Origin: Thiobacillus thioparus DSM 505
Lineage (GTDB): Bacteria > Pseudomonadota > Gammaproteobacteria > Burkholderiales > Thiobacillaceae
DNA: 64,000 nt
Direction of reading: 5' to 3'
Assembly (NCBI RefSeq): GCF_000373385.1
Contig: NZ_KB891333.1
Span: 62,001-126,000, forward strand
The translations under genes and the position numbers were made by a program. Below are positions 44,611-51,540 of the stretch, piece by piece; within the stretch, counting starts at the first letter, position 1, and each line of letters begins with the position of its first letter. Below the pieces are notes generated by a model. The model made no database searches. It worked only from the letters and a program-made list of their open reading frames with translations, and was not told the origin of the DNA.

Positions 44611-45387
44611 TCACCCTTCGTACAGCGTGAGAACAAACTGGAACGGATCCTCTCGAGGCGTAGCGCCCTCGCCCGCAAAATGCGGCTGCCGCATGGTGCC
44701 GAGCTTTTCTCCGCTTTCGCTCAAGACATGCATATCGCAAGGGCCGGGCTTCAAATCAGGGCAGGTAGTCGTGGCATCGGTTGCCACCCCGTTGACGTCG
44801 GCATGACTGAAATCGGCCTCATGCAAATTTGCGCCAATAAAATTTACATTGGTCAGGTCCGCAAACAGGAAGCGGGATTCGTACAAATCGGTGCGGCTCA
44901 GATTCGCGCCCGTCAGGATGGCCCCTTCCATATTGGAATATTCCAGCTTGGCCCCGGAAAAATCGGCACGTGCCAGATTGGCCATGTTTAGATTGGCCCG
45001 GCTCGATACCGCCCGCGTCAGGTTGACGCCGCCCATATCCGCAGCACTCAAGTTGGCCCCGCCGATAACCGCGCCACTCAGGTTAGCCCCGGTCAGTTTG
45101 GCTTGATAGAGCGTGGCACCCGTCAGATAGGCGCCGGCAAGATTGGCCCGGGACAGATCAGCCTGGGACAGATCAGCCCCCATGAGATTGAGGCCGGACA
45201 GATCAACCCCGGACAGGTCGCATTTCACGCAGGCATTGGTCGCAAGCAATCGGTCGCGGCTGTCCCTGTGCGGGACCGTCGTTTGAGCGGTCGCCGCATG
45301 CGCCATCGCCGCGGTCGCCGCCAGGAATGCCAAGCCTGCGATCTGGCCGGCCCGAGAGAACCAATACCTGGGTTGTGCCATCTGCAT
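44611..45387 (-). CDS. Secreted pentapeptide-repeat protein
   Basis: A 258-residue protein: signal peptide (to about MAHAATA), a Cys-x2-Cys pair (TNACVKCDLSG) and then roughly 28 A(D/N)LXX repeats from ~56 to ~195 that would fold into a right-handed quadrilateral beta-helix. The C-terminal ~60 residues have two more cysteines (TTTCPDLKPGPCDMHVL). Its position between the thiocyanate dehydrogenase and soxX suggests a scaffold or assembly factor, which is inference. AGAGGAGAG precedes the start. Confidence 0.8.
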   Translation of the reverse strand: MQMAQPRYWFSRAGQIAGLAFLAATAAMAHAATAQTTVPHRDSRDRLLATNACVKCDLSGVDLSGLNLMGADLSQADLSRANLAGAYLTGATLYQAKLTGANLSGAVIGGANLSAADMGGVNLTRAVSSRANLNMANLARADFSGAKLEYSNMEGAILTGANLSRTDLYESRFLFADLTNVNFIGANLHEADFSHADVNGVATDATTTCPDLKPGPCDMHVLSESGEKLGTMRQPHFAGEGATPREDPFQFVLTLYEG

Positions 45388-45485
45388 GTCTGCTCTCCTC
45401 TCCCGCTAACCGCCGATACCTGTCTGCACCGGAAAGCACAGCTCATCATGCAGTCGCAGATACATCATGATTCCAGGTTCGCGGC

Positions 45486-45953
45486 TCAATGCTTTCCCGC
45501 GTGATCCGCCTTCAAGTCGCCCAGCAGATAGCGAACCTGCAAAGGTTTTTGTCCCTTCATCGTCACGGTCAGGACGATCTTGGTACCGGCAGCAGGCCTG
45601 ATCCGGGAATCCTTTCCTGCCAGTTCGTTGGTGCCGGCCGGATTCAATTTCACCGTCATGGTTTGCGTGCCCGCGATGAAATGCAGGCTGGCGTTCGCAC
45701 CCTGGGTCGATTGGGGCGCATCACCATGGTCGGTGACCCATACCTGGACCTCGCCATCCTTCACCACCAATTCGAAGTGATACATCTCCGCCATGCGCAG
45801 CAAACCGCCGTGGTCGCCCTTGATGGTGGCCAGATATTCGTTACTGTGGGCCAGCGCCGCAGTCGGCAGGCCCAACGCAGACAGCAGACCCAGGCAGGCA
45901 ATCCAGCGCATTGCCGAGGCGAATGTATTCGCGATCGTTTTTTGAATATTCAT
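45486..45953 (-). CDS. Secreted protein of unknown function in the thiocyanate dehydrogenase operon
   Basis: A 155-residue protein with a signal peptide ending near PTAALA. The mature start HSNEYLATIKGDHGGLLRMA and AEMYHFELVVKDGEVQVWVTDH resemble short beta-rich domains seen beside copper and heavy-metal efflux proteins. It carries spaced histidines (start, middle, C-terminal DHAGKH) and no cysteine in the mature part. A copper-binding or enzyme-maturation role is inferred from context only. GGAAG precedes ATG 45953. Confidence 0.6.
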   Translation of the reverse strand: MNIQKTIANTFASAMRWIACLGLLSALGLPTAALAHSNEYLATIKGDHGGLLRMAEMYHFELVVKDGEVQVWVTDHGDAPQSTQGANASLHFIAGTQTMTVKLNPAGTNELAGKDSRIRPAAGTKIVLTVTMKGQKPLQVRYLLGDLKADHAGKH

Positions 45954-45994
45954 GGTCGTCTTCCAGTTCTTTAATAATCTTTCCATCGGATATC

Positions 45995-46019
45995 CCGTCG
46001 GCGGCGATGCCGCCGACGG
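45995..46019 (-). other. Perfect 11-bp hairpin between tcDH and the next gene
   Basis: CCGTCGGCGGC-GAT-GCCGCCGACGG lies 18 bp after the thiocyanate dehydrogenase stop with no T-tract on the minus strand. It looks like an mRNA-stabilising or partial-termination structure that would keep the enzyme message more abundant than the downstream sox genes. Confidence 0.55.
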
Positions 46020-46037
46020 AAATAACGAAACGTTCCG

Positions 46038-47504
46038 TTACACCGAGGTACTACGCGAGAACTTCATGCCTTCCCAGCTTTCCGGCACCACGACGTGGTC
46101 GTGCATGCCGCCGGGAACGGCGATACGGGCTTCGATCTTGTCGGTCTCGACGTTCAGGATCACCAAGCCGGACTGTCCGCCCTGGTTGCCGCTGTACACC
46201 GTGGTCATGTACTTGCCGTCAACGGAGCAGTCGCAGGTATGGGGATCCGGGCCGGTATCCCACTTGGCGGTCACCTTCCAGGTTTTGGTATCCACCTTGC
46301 AGATGTAGCCATTGTTCGGCTTGCGCGCCCACATGGTGAAGTAGGCAAAACGCGAATCCGGCACGTTGCCCATGTGCAGCGGCAGGTATTTGTCGCCGAA
46401 TCCCTCAACGAAGGCTTCCTTCTTCCATTTGAGCGGATTCTCATCGGTCGCACGGTAGATCGCGATGTTGTTCTGCAGCACGTTGTTGCATGCGCAGAAA
46501 TACTCGCCGCTCGTAATGAAGCCAGCCTCATGCAAAGGCGTAAGCACCGACGGCACGGAGAAGGTCCAGGTGAACCCCTGTTGCCTGGTCAGCGGGAAAT
46601 TGTCAGGCGCGCCCTTGGCGGTGGAAAGCAGCGCAACCACTTCCCAGGTACGCGTATCGACGATCGCGCAGCAACCGAGGCGGCGAATCAGGATCGCACC
46701 AAACGGCAGGGTTGGGTGCCAGGTAAAGGCATCCACGAATACCGCGGTCGGGTCGGCCGGCATCAACTCTTCGCCCAGCATCGCCTCATGGGTCGTCTTC
46801 ATGCCCTTGCGGCCCACGTAGTCGAACTTGCCGGTGGTGGCATCGGGGAAGACATGGCTGATGTGAAGCTGCCGCTTGACGGGGTCGTAATCGGCACGGA
46901 AAGCCTTGACGATTTTCGGGTTGTCATCGATGGTGGTGATCAGCACCATGTCCTTCTGGCCATCTGCAAACGCGACATACTTGTTGGCGTTTTCGCCCAC
47001 GCCGATGGACACGTGCACACCCAGCGACATACCCGTGGTCACGCCGATGTCATTGACCACTTCGATGTGGTTTTGCTTGCCGCTACCGTCATAGCGCATC
47101 TTGAACATCTTGAAATCGCCCCGATCACGCCATTCGGGGGAGTTCTCGTTGACATAAGGCGTCCCGGGCGGCTGCATGGTCTGGTAGAAATCGAACCCCT
47201 TGTAGGGATCGGCCGAAGGCATGGCAGCGATGTGGTGCGGGATGGGCATGTTGACGCCAGCCAGGCCGTAGTTGTACCAGGCCAGGGTTTCCGGCACGGC
47301 AAGGTCGAGCGCCTGCACGTAACCGCCGTACTTGCTCGGCAGCAGCACAACGTTGCGATCGAATTTCTTGAAGAAATCAGCCTGCGCTTCGTTGAGCGGA
47401 TCGTGGCGAGCTGCCATGGCGCTTCCCGAACCCAAAACACCCGCTGCCCCGGCCATGCCGGCAGCGAGCGAACCCTGTATGAACTGCCTTCTGGAAATAC
47501 TCAT
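46038..47504 (-). CDS. tcDH: Copper-dependent thiocyanate dehydrogenase (TcDH) homologue
   Basis: A 488-residue Tat-exported beta-propeller protein (MSISRRQFIQGSLAAG signal). It matches TcDH of Thioalkalivibrio in SKYGGYVQALDL, MPIPHHIAAMPSADPYKGF, TPLHEAGF, ACNNVLQNNIAIY and PGGMHDHVVVPES. From memory of the Tv. paradoxus structure, the copper/active-site residues K103, H135, H206, D314, H381, H437, H482 and H528 align here with K58, H90/H91, H164, D258, H325, H377, H422 and H468, so the trinuclear copper centre looks intact. The reaction is SCN- + H2O to OCN- + S0 + 2e- in the periplasm. Nitrous oxide reductase shares the propeller, but its CuA domain is absent here. The protein is shorter than the ~550-residue Thioalkalivibrio enzyme. 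AAGGAG precedes the ATG. Confidence 0.87.
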   Translation of the reverse strand: MSISRRQFIQGSLAAGMAGAAGVLGSGSAMAARHDPLNEAQADFFKKFDRNVVLLPSKYGGYVQALDLAVPETLAWYNYGLAGVNMPIPHHIAAMPSADPYKGFDFYQTMQPPGTPYVNENSPEWRDRGDFKMFKMRYDGSGKQNHIEVVNDIGVTTGMSLGVHVSIGVGENANKYVAFADGQKDMVLITTIDDNPKIVKAFRADYDPVKRQLHISHVFPDATTGKFDYVGRKGMKTTHEAMLGEELMPADPTAVFVDAFTWHPTLPFGAILIRRLGCCAIVDTRTWEVVALLSTAKGAPDNFPLTRQQGFTWTFSVPSVLTPLHEAGFITSGEYFCACNNVLQNNIAIYRATDENPLKWKKEAFVEGFGDKYLPLHMGNVPDSRFAYFTMWARKPNNGYICKVDTKTWKVTAKWDTGPDPHTCDCSVDGKYMTTVYSGNQGGQSGLVILNVETDKIEARIAVPGGMHDHVVVPESWEGMKFSRSTSV

Positions 47505-47555
47505 TAATTTAACTCCTTGCGTTGTATAGCTTTATGCAGACGCCCTAGCGTCGAT

Positions 47556-48209
47556 TCAGATGTCGCCTTTCTTCCAGTCCTGCGGACCGACGAAGACCTT
47601 TTCGATCGTGCCGTCGGCAGACAACAGGAAGCTGGTCGGCAGGCCGCGAATCCCCAGGCGCGTAGAAACGCCTTTAGGGCTCAGCACGTCGTTGGGCGCC
47701 ACATACATATCCCGCTTCAAGTTATGCTCCTTCTTGATGAGGCGCATGGTTGCCGCTGTGGAAGGAATCGCTTGCGTCGGACCGCCCATCAGGTGCGTAC
47801 CCATCGTGTCCGCATTGACAAAAACGACATTCGTTCCACGGCCGTATTTGTCCACGAACTCCTCGGTCTTTTTCAGTTGAGCAACCGAAACCGGTACCGC
47901 GGAGATGAAAAACACCACCAGCGTACGTTTGCCCGCCACCAAGCTGCCGAGATCGGCTTTTTTCGCTTGCGAGTCGTAAATCTCGATGTCGGTCGGCATT
48001 TTTGTGCCTACCGCCATCGGTTGGATGAACACTTCGCCCCCCACCTGCTCGGCAGACGGAAAGGTGCCATCCTTGCCATCCGCCAACACCGCGCTAACGG
48101 GTATTGCAAGCAGCCCCAACGCGAAAAGAGCTGGCCCCGCCGTGCAAAGTGCAGAAACGACGCGTCGCTTCTCCAGCCCACCTGATACCGTTGTTGCCTT
48201 AGATTTCAT
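47556..48209 (-). CDS. TlpA/redoxin-fold secreted protein lacking the CxxC active site
   Basis: A 217-residue exported protein with a long N-region and a membrane or signal segment (residues ~17-43). The thioredoxin-like fold is visible in KRTLVVFFISAVPVSVAQLKK and the cis-proline strand LGIRGLPTSFLLSADG. Where TlpA has WCxPC, this protein reads S-A-V-P-V (residues 103-107), so no redox cysteine remains; the only Cys is in the signal region. It may act as a chaperone or copper-delivery partner. First gene of the tcDH operon, 51 bp upstream of tcDH; AGGAG precedes ATG. Confidence 0.78.
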   Translation of the reverse strand: MKSKATTVSGGLEKRRVVSALCTAGPALFALGLLAIPVSAVLADGKDGTFPSAEQVGGEVFIQPMAVGTKMPTDIEIYDSQAKKADLGSLVAGKRTLVVFFISAVPVSVAQLKKTEEFVDKYGRGTNVVFVNADTMGTHLMGGPTQAIPSTAATMRLIKKEHNLKRDMYVAPNDVLSPKGVSTRLGIRGLPTSFLLSADGTIEKVFVGPQDWKKGDI

Positions 48210-48366
48210 CTGTAAATTCTCCTGTTGTTAAACCCTGTCGCACGACCGACCCGAAATCAGAACCGGATGCCACACAACCGAACCGCCATCCAGAAACCCG
48301 GCGGCCAAACCGCTCTCCAGAAAGCCTGTCCAACAAAGCTGCGACACCTTGTCGCGGTTGGTCTGG

Positions 48367-48383
48367 AGCACTTACCATGCCAA
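48367..48383 (-). promoter_or_regulatory. Sigma-54 promoter of the redoxin-tcDH-sox operon
   Basis: On the minus strand the sequence reads TTGGCATGGTAAGTGCT: TGGCA(T)G, four bases, (G)TGCT, with the invariant GG (48381-48380) and GC (48369-48368) exactly 10 bp apart. It differs from the TGGCACG-N4-TTGCW consensus at two positions. The predicted start is near 48356, giving a ~146-nt leader. Confidence 0.75.
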
Positions 48384-48434
48384 TTTAATTTACTGTTTAT
48401 TTTCAATGGATTGAACGCACTCCCCCTCGCTCTG

Positions 48435-48461
48435 TTTCAACGAATGTTTCACGTTGAAATA
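48435..48461. promoter_or_regulatory. Enhancer-like palindrome for the sigma-54 activator (tcDH operon)
   Basis: GTTTC-ACGTT-GAAAT (48446-48460), also part of a wider TTTCAACG/CGTTGAAA repeat from 48435, is centred at 48453, 72 bp upstream of the -24 GG. The same GTTTC-N5-GRAAY palindrome precedes the RND operon at the same distance. Confidence 0.65.
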
Positions 48462-48498
48462 CTCTGTCTGGCCTGCGGAAGCCCCCCATCACCCACGC

Positions 48499-48529
48499 AA
48501 AAAAAAGCCGGTAGCGCATGGCTACCGGC
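48499..48529 (-). terminator. Rho-independent terminator downstream of sodC
   Basis: A 9-bp GC-rich stem GCCGGTAGC/GCTACCGGC with a 5-nt loop is followed on the minus strand by eight T residues. It lies about 230 bp after the sodC stop and 38 bp before the tcDH-operon enhancer, so it separates the two transcription units. Confidence 0.85.
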
Positions 48530-48762
48530 AGAGGAGGAGGAGATTGAGCGATTAGATGAGGTCGGCCTTGGATCCACGGCTGAATCAGCCAATGAATAAG
48601 GGCAGCGAGTCCGGAATCAGCACATCGTCAGTCTCTCTCTGGCGATTGTTGCAGGCTGAAAGCCGCCCTGAGTGAATTGCGCTGTTATTGGAATAGGTTG
48701 AATCGATCGCGGCCGGCCCCACAGACCGGAACAGGCGAAACGCTCACGAAGCGGGATGACGC

Positions 48763-49374
48763 TTACATGCGCATGTCGTTGTCCTGCTCGATGACGCCGC
48801 AGGCCACGCGCGCACCGGAATTACCCGCCGGATCGGAAAAATCGTCTTCATTGGCGTGAATGACGATGGCGCGGTTGACAATGGAATTGAGGCCAATCAA
48901 TGCCAGACTCACACCCGGTACATCCACGCTAACGTTGGCAACGCCATTCCGATCCACTTCAATATTGCCGAGGTCGCCCAGATGATGTGCGCCGGAGGGA
49001 GCGCCATGAGGCCCGCCAGAAGGCGCGAAATGACCGCCTGCACTCATTCCATCCGGCGAATCACAATTGCCGTTCACATGGATATGAAAACCGTGCTTAC
49101 CCGGTGTCAAGCCTGTCACGCGTCCTTTGATCAGCACGTTACTGTTGTCATGCTGAACCAGATGCAGCGTACCGTGCGCTTGACTGCCGGAAATGGCCAC
49201 CAGTTCTGCCGTCGCATTCGAGCCCCCATGATTGTGATCCATGGGAGACGCTCCATCATGGCCATGGTGGGAATGCTCTGCCGCACCGGCCTGTCCCATT
49301 GCTCCAAGCAGCACAGCAACGGCGATCCGCCTCATATATCGGGTTTCAGGCATCCCGTTCCACCTGCACTTCAT
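48763..49374 (-). CDS. sodC: Cu/Zn superoxide dismutase, secreted, His-rich N-terminus
   Basis: A 203-residue SodC. After a signal peptide (RRIAVAVLLGAMGQAGA) comes a His-rich extension (EHSHHGHDGASPMDHNHGG), which may pre-bind copper. The catalytic core has copper ligands in HGFHIHVNG, the first disulfide Cys in GNCDSPDG, zinc ligands in GGHFAPSGGPHG...HHLGDLG, and the C-terminal HANEDDFSDPAGNSGARVACGVI. It removes periplasmic superoxide. ATG at 49374 has AAGGAG upstream. Its own sigma-54-type promoter links it to the copper/thiocyanate regulon. Confidence 0.93.
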   Translation of the reverse strand: MKCRWNGMPETRYMRRIAVAVLLGAMGQAGAAEHSHHGHDGASPMDHNHGGSNATAELVAISGSQAHGTLHLVQHDNSNVLIKGRVTGLTPGKHGFHIHVNGNCDSPDGMSAGGHFAPSGGPHGAPSGAHHLGDLGNIEVDRNGVANVSVDVPGVSLALIGLNSIVNRAIVIHANEDDFSDPAGNSGARVACGVIEQDNDMRM

Positions 49375-49439
49375 CAAATACTCCTTGTCATTGGGTTGAG
49401 TGTATCCAGGACCTCTGTCCATGGCCTGCGGGAAGCGCA

Positions 49440-49456
49440 GGCAATTTTCGTTCCCA
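49440..49456 (-). promoter_or_regulatory. Probable sigma-54 promoter of sodC
   Basis: The minus strand reads TGGGAACGAAAATTGCC, with GG (49454-49453) and GC (49442-49441) 10 bp apart and an intact TTGC. It deviates from consensus at two or three other positions. The start would be near 49429, 55 nt before the sodC ATG. Confidence 0.5.
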
Positions 49457-49506
49457 TCCGCAGCAAGCTTGCTGGGCATAGATTTGAACGGTGTGTCCGG
49501 CGGGTC

Positions 49507-49521
49507 GTTTCATTTTGGAAC
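49507..49521. promoter_or_regulatory. Enhancer-like palindrome upstream of sodC
   Basis: GTTTC-ATTTT-GGAAC, flanked by TC/GA so that 7 of 8 arm bases pair, is centred at 49514, 60 bp upstream of the -24 GG. It is the same motif as before the tcDH and RND operons. Confidence 0.55.
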
Positions 49522-49536
49522 GAACCCGCCCTGCCA

Positions 49537-50058
49537 TCAGAACCCGCCACTGGCCAGGCTATCCAGAATGGCACGCAAGTCATCGTCGAACTGCTTGAGC
49601 GTTGCCCGGCCTTCGTCCGTCAAGTTCTTGTCGCTGGCGAGCAGGCTCAAAATATGGGCCGGACGCTGCATCATGACCGTGGTCTTGCCGTCATGCTCGA
49701 TGAGCGCCAACCGGCAGGGCGCAAACATCTCGAAGTTGGGCACATGATGGGTGACCGTGTAGGCCTTGGTCAGATTGCAGAACTCGATGAGCTGGAGCGG
49801 TGGCGCATCGATCCCGCGCCCCTGCAGGCCTTCCTGCACATTGAGCACGTTGATGATGGCGTAATTCCTGGCTTCGAGTTGCGAGAGCAGCATATCGCGC
49901 ACGGTCGCGATTTTGTCTGCCACGGTAACTTCGAACTTGAGTTCGGTTGCCGCCACATGAGGTTCATCGGCCATGGCCGATGTCGCTGGCAAGATCGTCA
50001 GCAAACCCAGTAAAAATAGCATGCGGCTGTTGCGTTTAATACGGGGAAAAATCTTCAT
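49537..50058 (-). CDS. Secreted DUF302 protein
   Basis: A 173-residue protein with a signal peptide (RMLFLLGLLTILPATSAMA) and a DUF302 domain (VADKIATVRDMLLSQLEARNYAIINVLNVQEG, LIEFCNLTKAYTVTHHVPNFEMFAPCRLALIEHDGKT read in pieces). DUF302 proteins occur in sulfur oxidisers and with heavy-metal genes; function is unknown, though metal or heme binding through the Cys/His/Met-rich part is conceivable. It has its own sigma-54 promoter just downstream of the regulator gene. Confidence 0.82.
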   Translation of the reverse strand: MKIFPRIKRNSRMLFLLGLLTILPATSAMADEPHVAATELKFEVTVADKIATVRDMLLSQLEARNYAIINVLNVQEGLQGRGIDAPPLQLIEFCNLTKAYTVTHHVPNFEMFAPCRLALIEHDGKTTVMMQRPAHILSLLASDKNLTDEGRATLKQFDDDLRAILDSLASGGF

Positions 50059-50115
50059 CACCCTCTCTCCTGTTTGTTTCAACCAACAGGCCGTGAATCG
50101 GCCCTGCGGAACTTC

Positions 50116-50131
50116 AGCAAACAGCATGCCA
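50116..50131 (-). promoter_or_regulatory. Sigma-54 promoter of the DUF302 gene
   Basis: The minus strand reads TGGCATGCTGTTTGCT, one mismatch from TGGCACR-N4-TTGCW, with GG (50130-50129) and GC (50118-50117) 10 bp apart. The predicted start is near 50105, 47 nt before the ATG. No copy of the enhancer palindrome was found nearby. Confidence 0.72.
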
Positions 50132-50145
50132 GATGATGCGAGACA

Positions 50146-51540
50146 TTATTCGCGCCGACTTGGCGTGAACTGGAGATTGAATTCGCGCATCTTGCGCCAC
50201 AGAGTGGTACGGCCGATACCCAATTCACGCGCAGCCTCGCCGATATGCCTGGCACGCTGCAAGGCAGCCTCGATCAACATGCGCTCGGTCTTGGCAAGGC
50301 TGCCACCCTCTCCTTGCGACAACGGGGCGGAGGCATCATTGGCCACGGGTATGCTGCCCAGATGCTGCAACAGATCTTCGGGCAGAGCGTTGATATCGAT
50401 CACCCCCTGCTCGTCAGCGAAAACCACCATTTGTTCCACGAAGTTTTCCAACTGGCGGATATTCCCTGGGTAAGGATAAGCCAGTACGCAAGCCAGGGCA
50501 CGCGACGTCAGACTGAGTCCGCTTCGCCTGTACTTGGCGCTGTAGACTTCGAGAAAACGCGTCAGCAGCCGCTTGAGGTCCTCGCCCCGCTCGCGGAGCG
50601 GCGGCAGATGCAGTCGGATACCGTTGAGACGAAAATACAGGTCGGAACGGAAATGCCCACGTTCCATGAGGCTGTCGAGCACCTGATTGGTGGCGGAGAT
50701 CACCCGGATATCCACTTGTTTGCTCTTGTTCGATCCCACCCGGCGGATCTGCCGCTCCTGCAATACGCTCAATAGCTTGGCCTGCATCGCGGGCGACAGG
50801 GTATCCACCTCGTCCAGAAAAATGGTGCCACCGTCCGCTTCCTCAAACAGACCGGCACGGGAATCGGTCGCGCCGGTGAAGCTGCCCCGCACATGACCAA
50901 ACAGTTCGCTCTCCAGAAGCTGCTCCGGTAAGCTGGCGCAATTGATGCTGACAAAGGCATGCCCGCTGCGCGCACTTTTCTCGTGGATGAGACGGGCAAT
51001 GCGGGTCTTCCCGGTGCCGGTCTCGCCGGTAATGAGCACGCTGATGTCGGTGGCCGCCAGCCGTTCCGCCTTGATCAGGGTCGCGCGCATCTGCGGGGTA
51101 TCGGCCACGATGTCGTCTGCCTCACGCAACTCCGCCGTGGAGGGCATGCGCATTGCAGTGACGTAATTGCGCAATGCCTGGCTGGCGTGGATTTTCTCCA
51201 GAATATCGTGTTCGCTGAACGGCTTGGTGAGGTAATCAAATGCGCCCAGGCGCATCGCATCGACTGCCGATTCGATGCTGCCATAGGCTGTGATCAGGAT
51301 CACCGGCAGATGGGGATTGATCTGCTTGATCTCGCGCAGCAGATCAATCCCGGACATGTCATCCATACGCAAATCGGTAATCACCAGGTCGTATTCAGCC
51401 TGGCTCAATATCGTCAACGCCTGGCTGCCGCTTTCCGCCTCGCTAGTGTCGAAGCCGGCGCCCAGCAGCATGAGCGACAGGCTACGGCGCAGGCTTTTCT
51501 GGTCGTCCACCAGCAGGATATGAAGCGGTTTGCTACTCAT
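50146..51540 (-). CDS. NtrC-family sigma-54-dependent response regulator
   Basis: A 464-residue regulator. Receiver domain residues 1-~120 with phosphoacceptor Asp56 (VITDLRMDD); AAA+ domain ~140-375 with Walker A GETGTGKT, the sigma-54 contact loop GSFTGA and DEVDTLSPAMQAKLL; C-terminal Fis-type HTH (IGEAARELGIGRTTLWRKMREF). It activates sigma-54 promoters when phosphorylated. The start overlaps the histidine kinase stop by 4 bp. Four sigma-54-type promoters in this island are its natural targets. Confidence 0.95.
   Translation of the reverse strand: MSSKPLHILLVDDQKSLRRSLSLMLLGAGFDTSEAESGSQALTILSQAEYDLVITDLRMDDMSGIDLLREIKQINPHLPVILITAYGSIESAVDAMRLGAFDYLTKPFSEHDILEKIHASQALRNYVTAMRMPSTAELREADDIVADTPQMRATLIKAERLAATDISVLITGETGTGKTRIARLIHEKSARSGHAFVSINCASLPEQLLESELFGHVRGSFTGATDSRAGLFEEADGGTIFLDEVDTLSPAMQAKLLSVLQERQIRRVGSNKSKQVDIRVISATNQVLDSLMERGHFRSDLYFRLNGIRLHLPPLRERGEDLKRLLTRFLEVYSAKYRRSGLSLTSRALACVLAYPYPGNIRQLENFVEQMVVFADEQGVIDINALPEDLLQHLGSIPVANDASAPLSQGEGGSLAKTERMLIEAALQRARHIGEAARELGIGRTTLWRKMREFNLQFTPSRRE

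Larger units (their letters stand above)
48210..48762 (-). other. 553-bp intergenic control region between sodC and the tcDH operon
   Basis: No supported gene. It holds, from right to left, the sodC terminator, the enhancer-like palindrome, a sigma-54 promoter and the ~146-nt leader of the redoxin gene; each is listed separately. Bases 48530-48762 show nothing recognisable. Confidence 0.7.

Noticed and set aside
46038-47504. Nitrous oxide reductase or nitrite reductase instead of TcDH
   Set aside because: There is no CuA (CxxxC) domain, no heme motif, and no nos or nir neighbours; TcDH-specific segments align throughout.
48225-48599. 124-codon plus-strand frame in the tcDH control region
   Set aside because: It spans a terminator, sigma-54 promoter and enhancer motif and has no protein-like features.
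50230-50262. TGGCACGCTGCAAGG on the plus strand inside the regulator gene as another sigma-54 promoter
   Set aside because: The GG-to-GC spacing is wrong (not 10 bp) and it points into antisense coding sequence.
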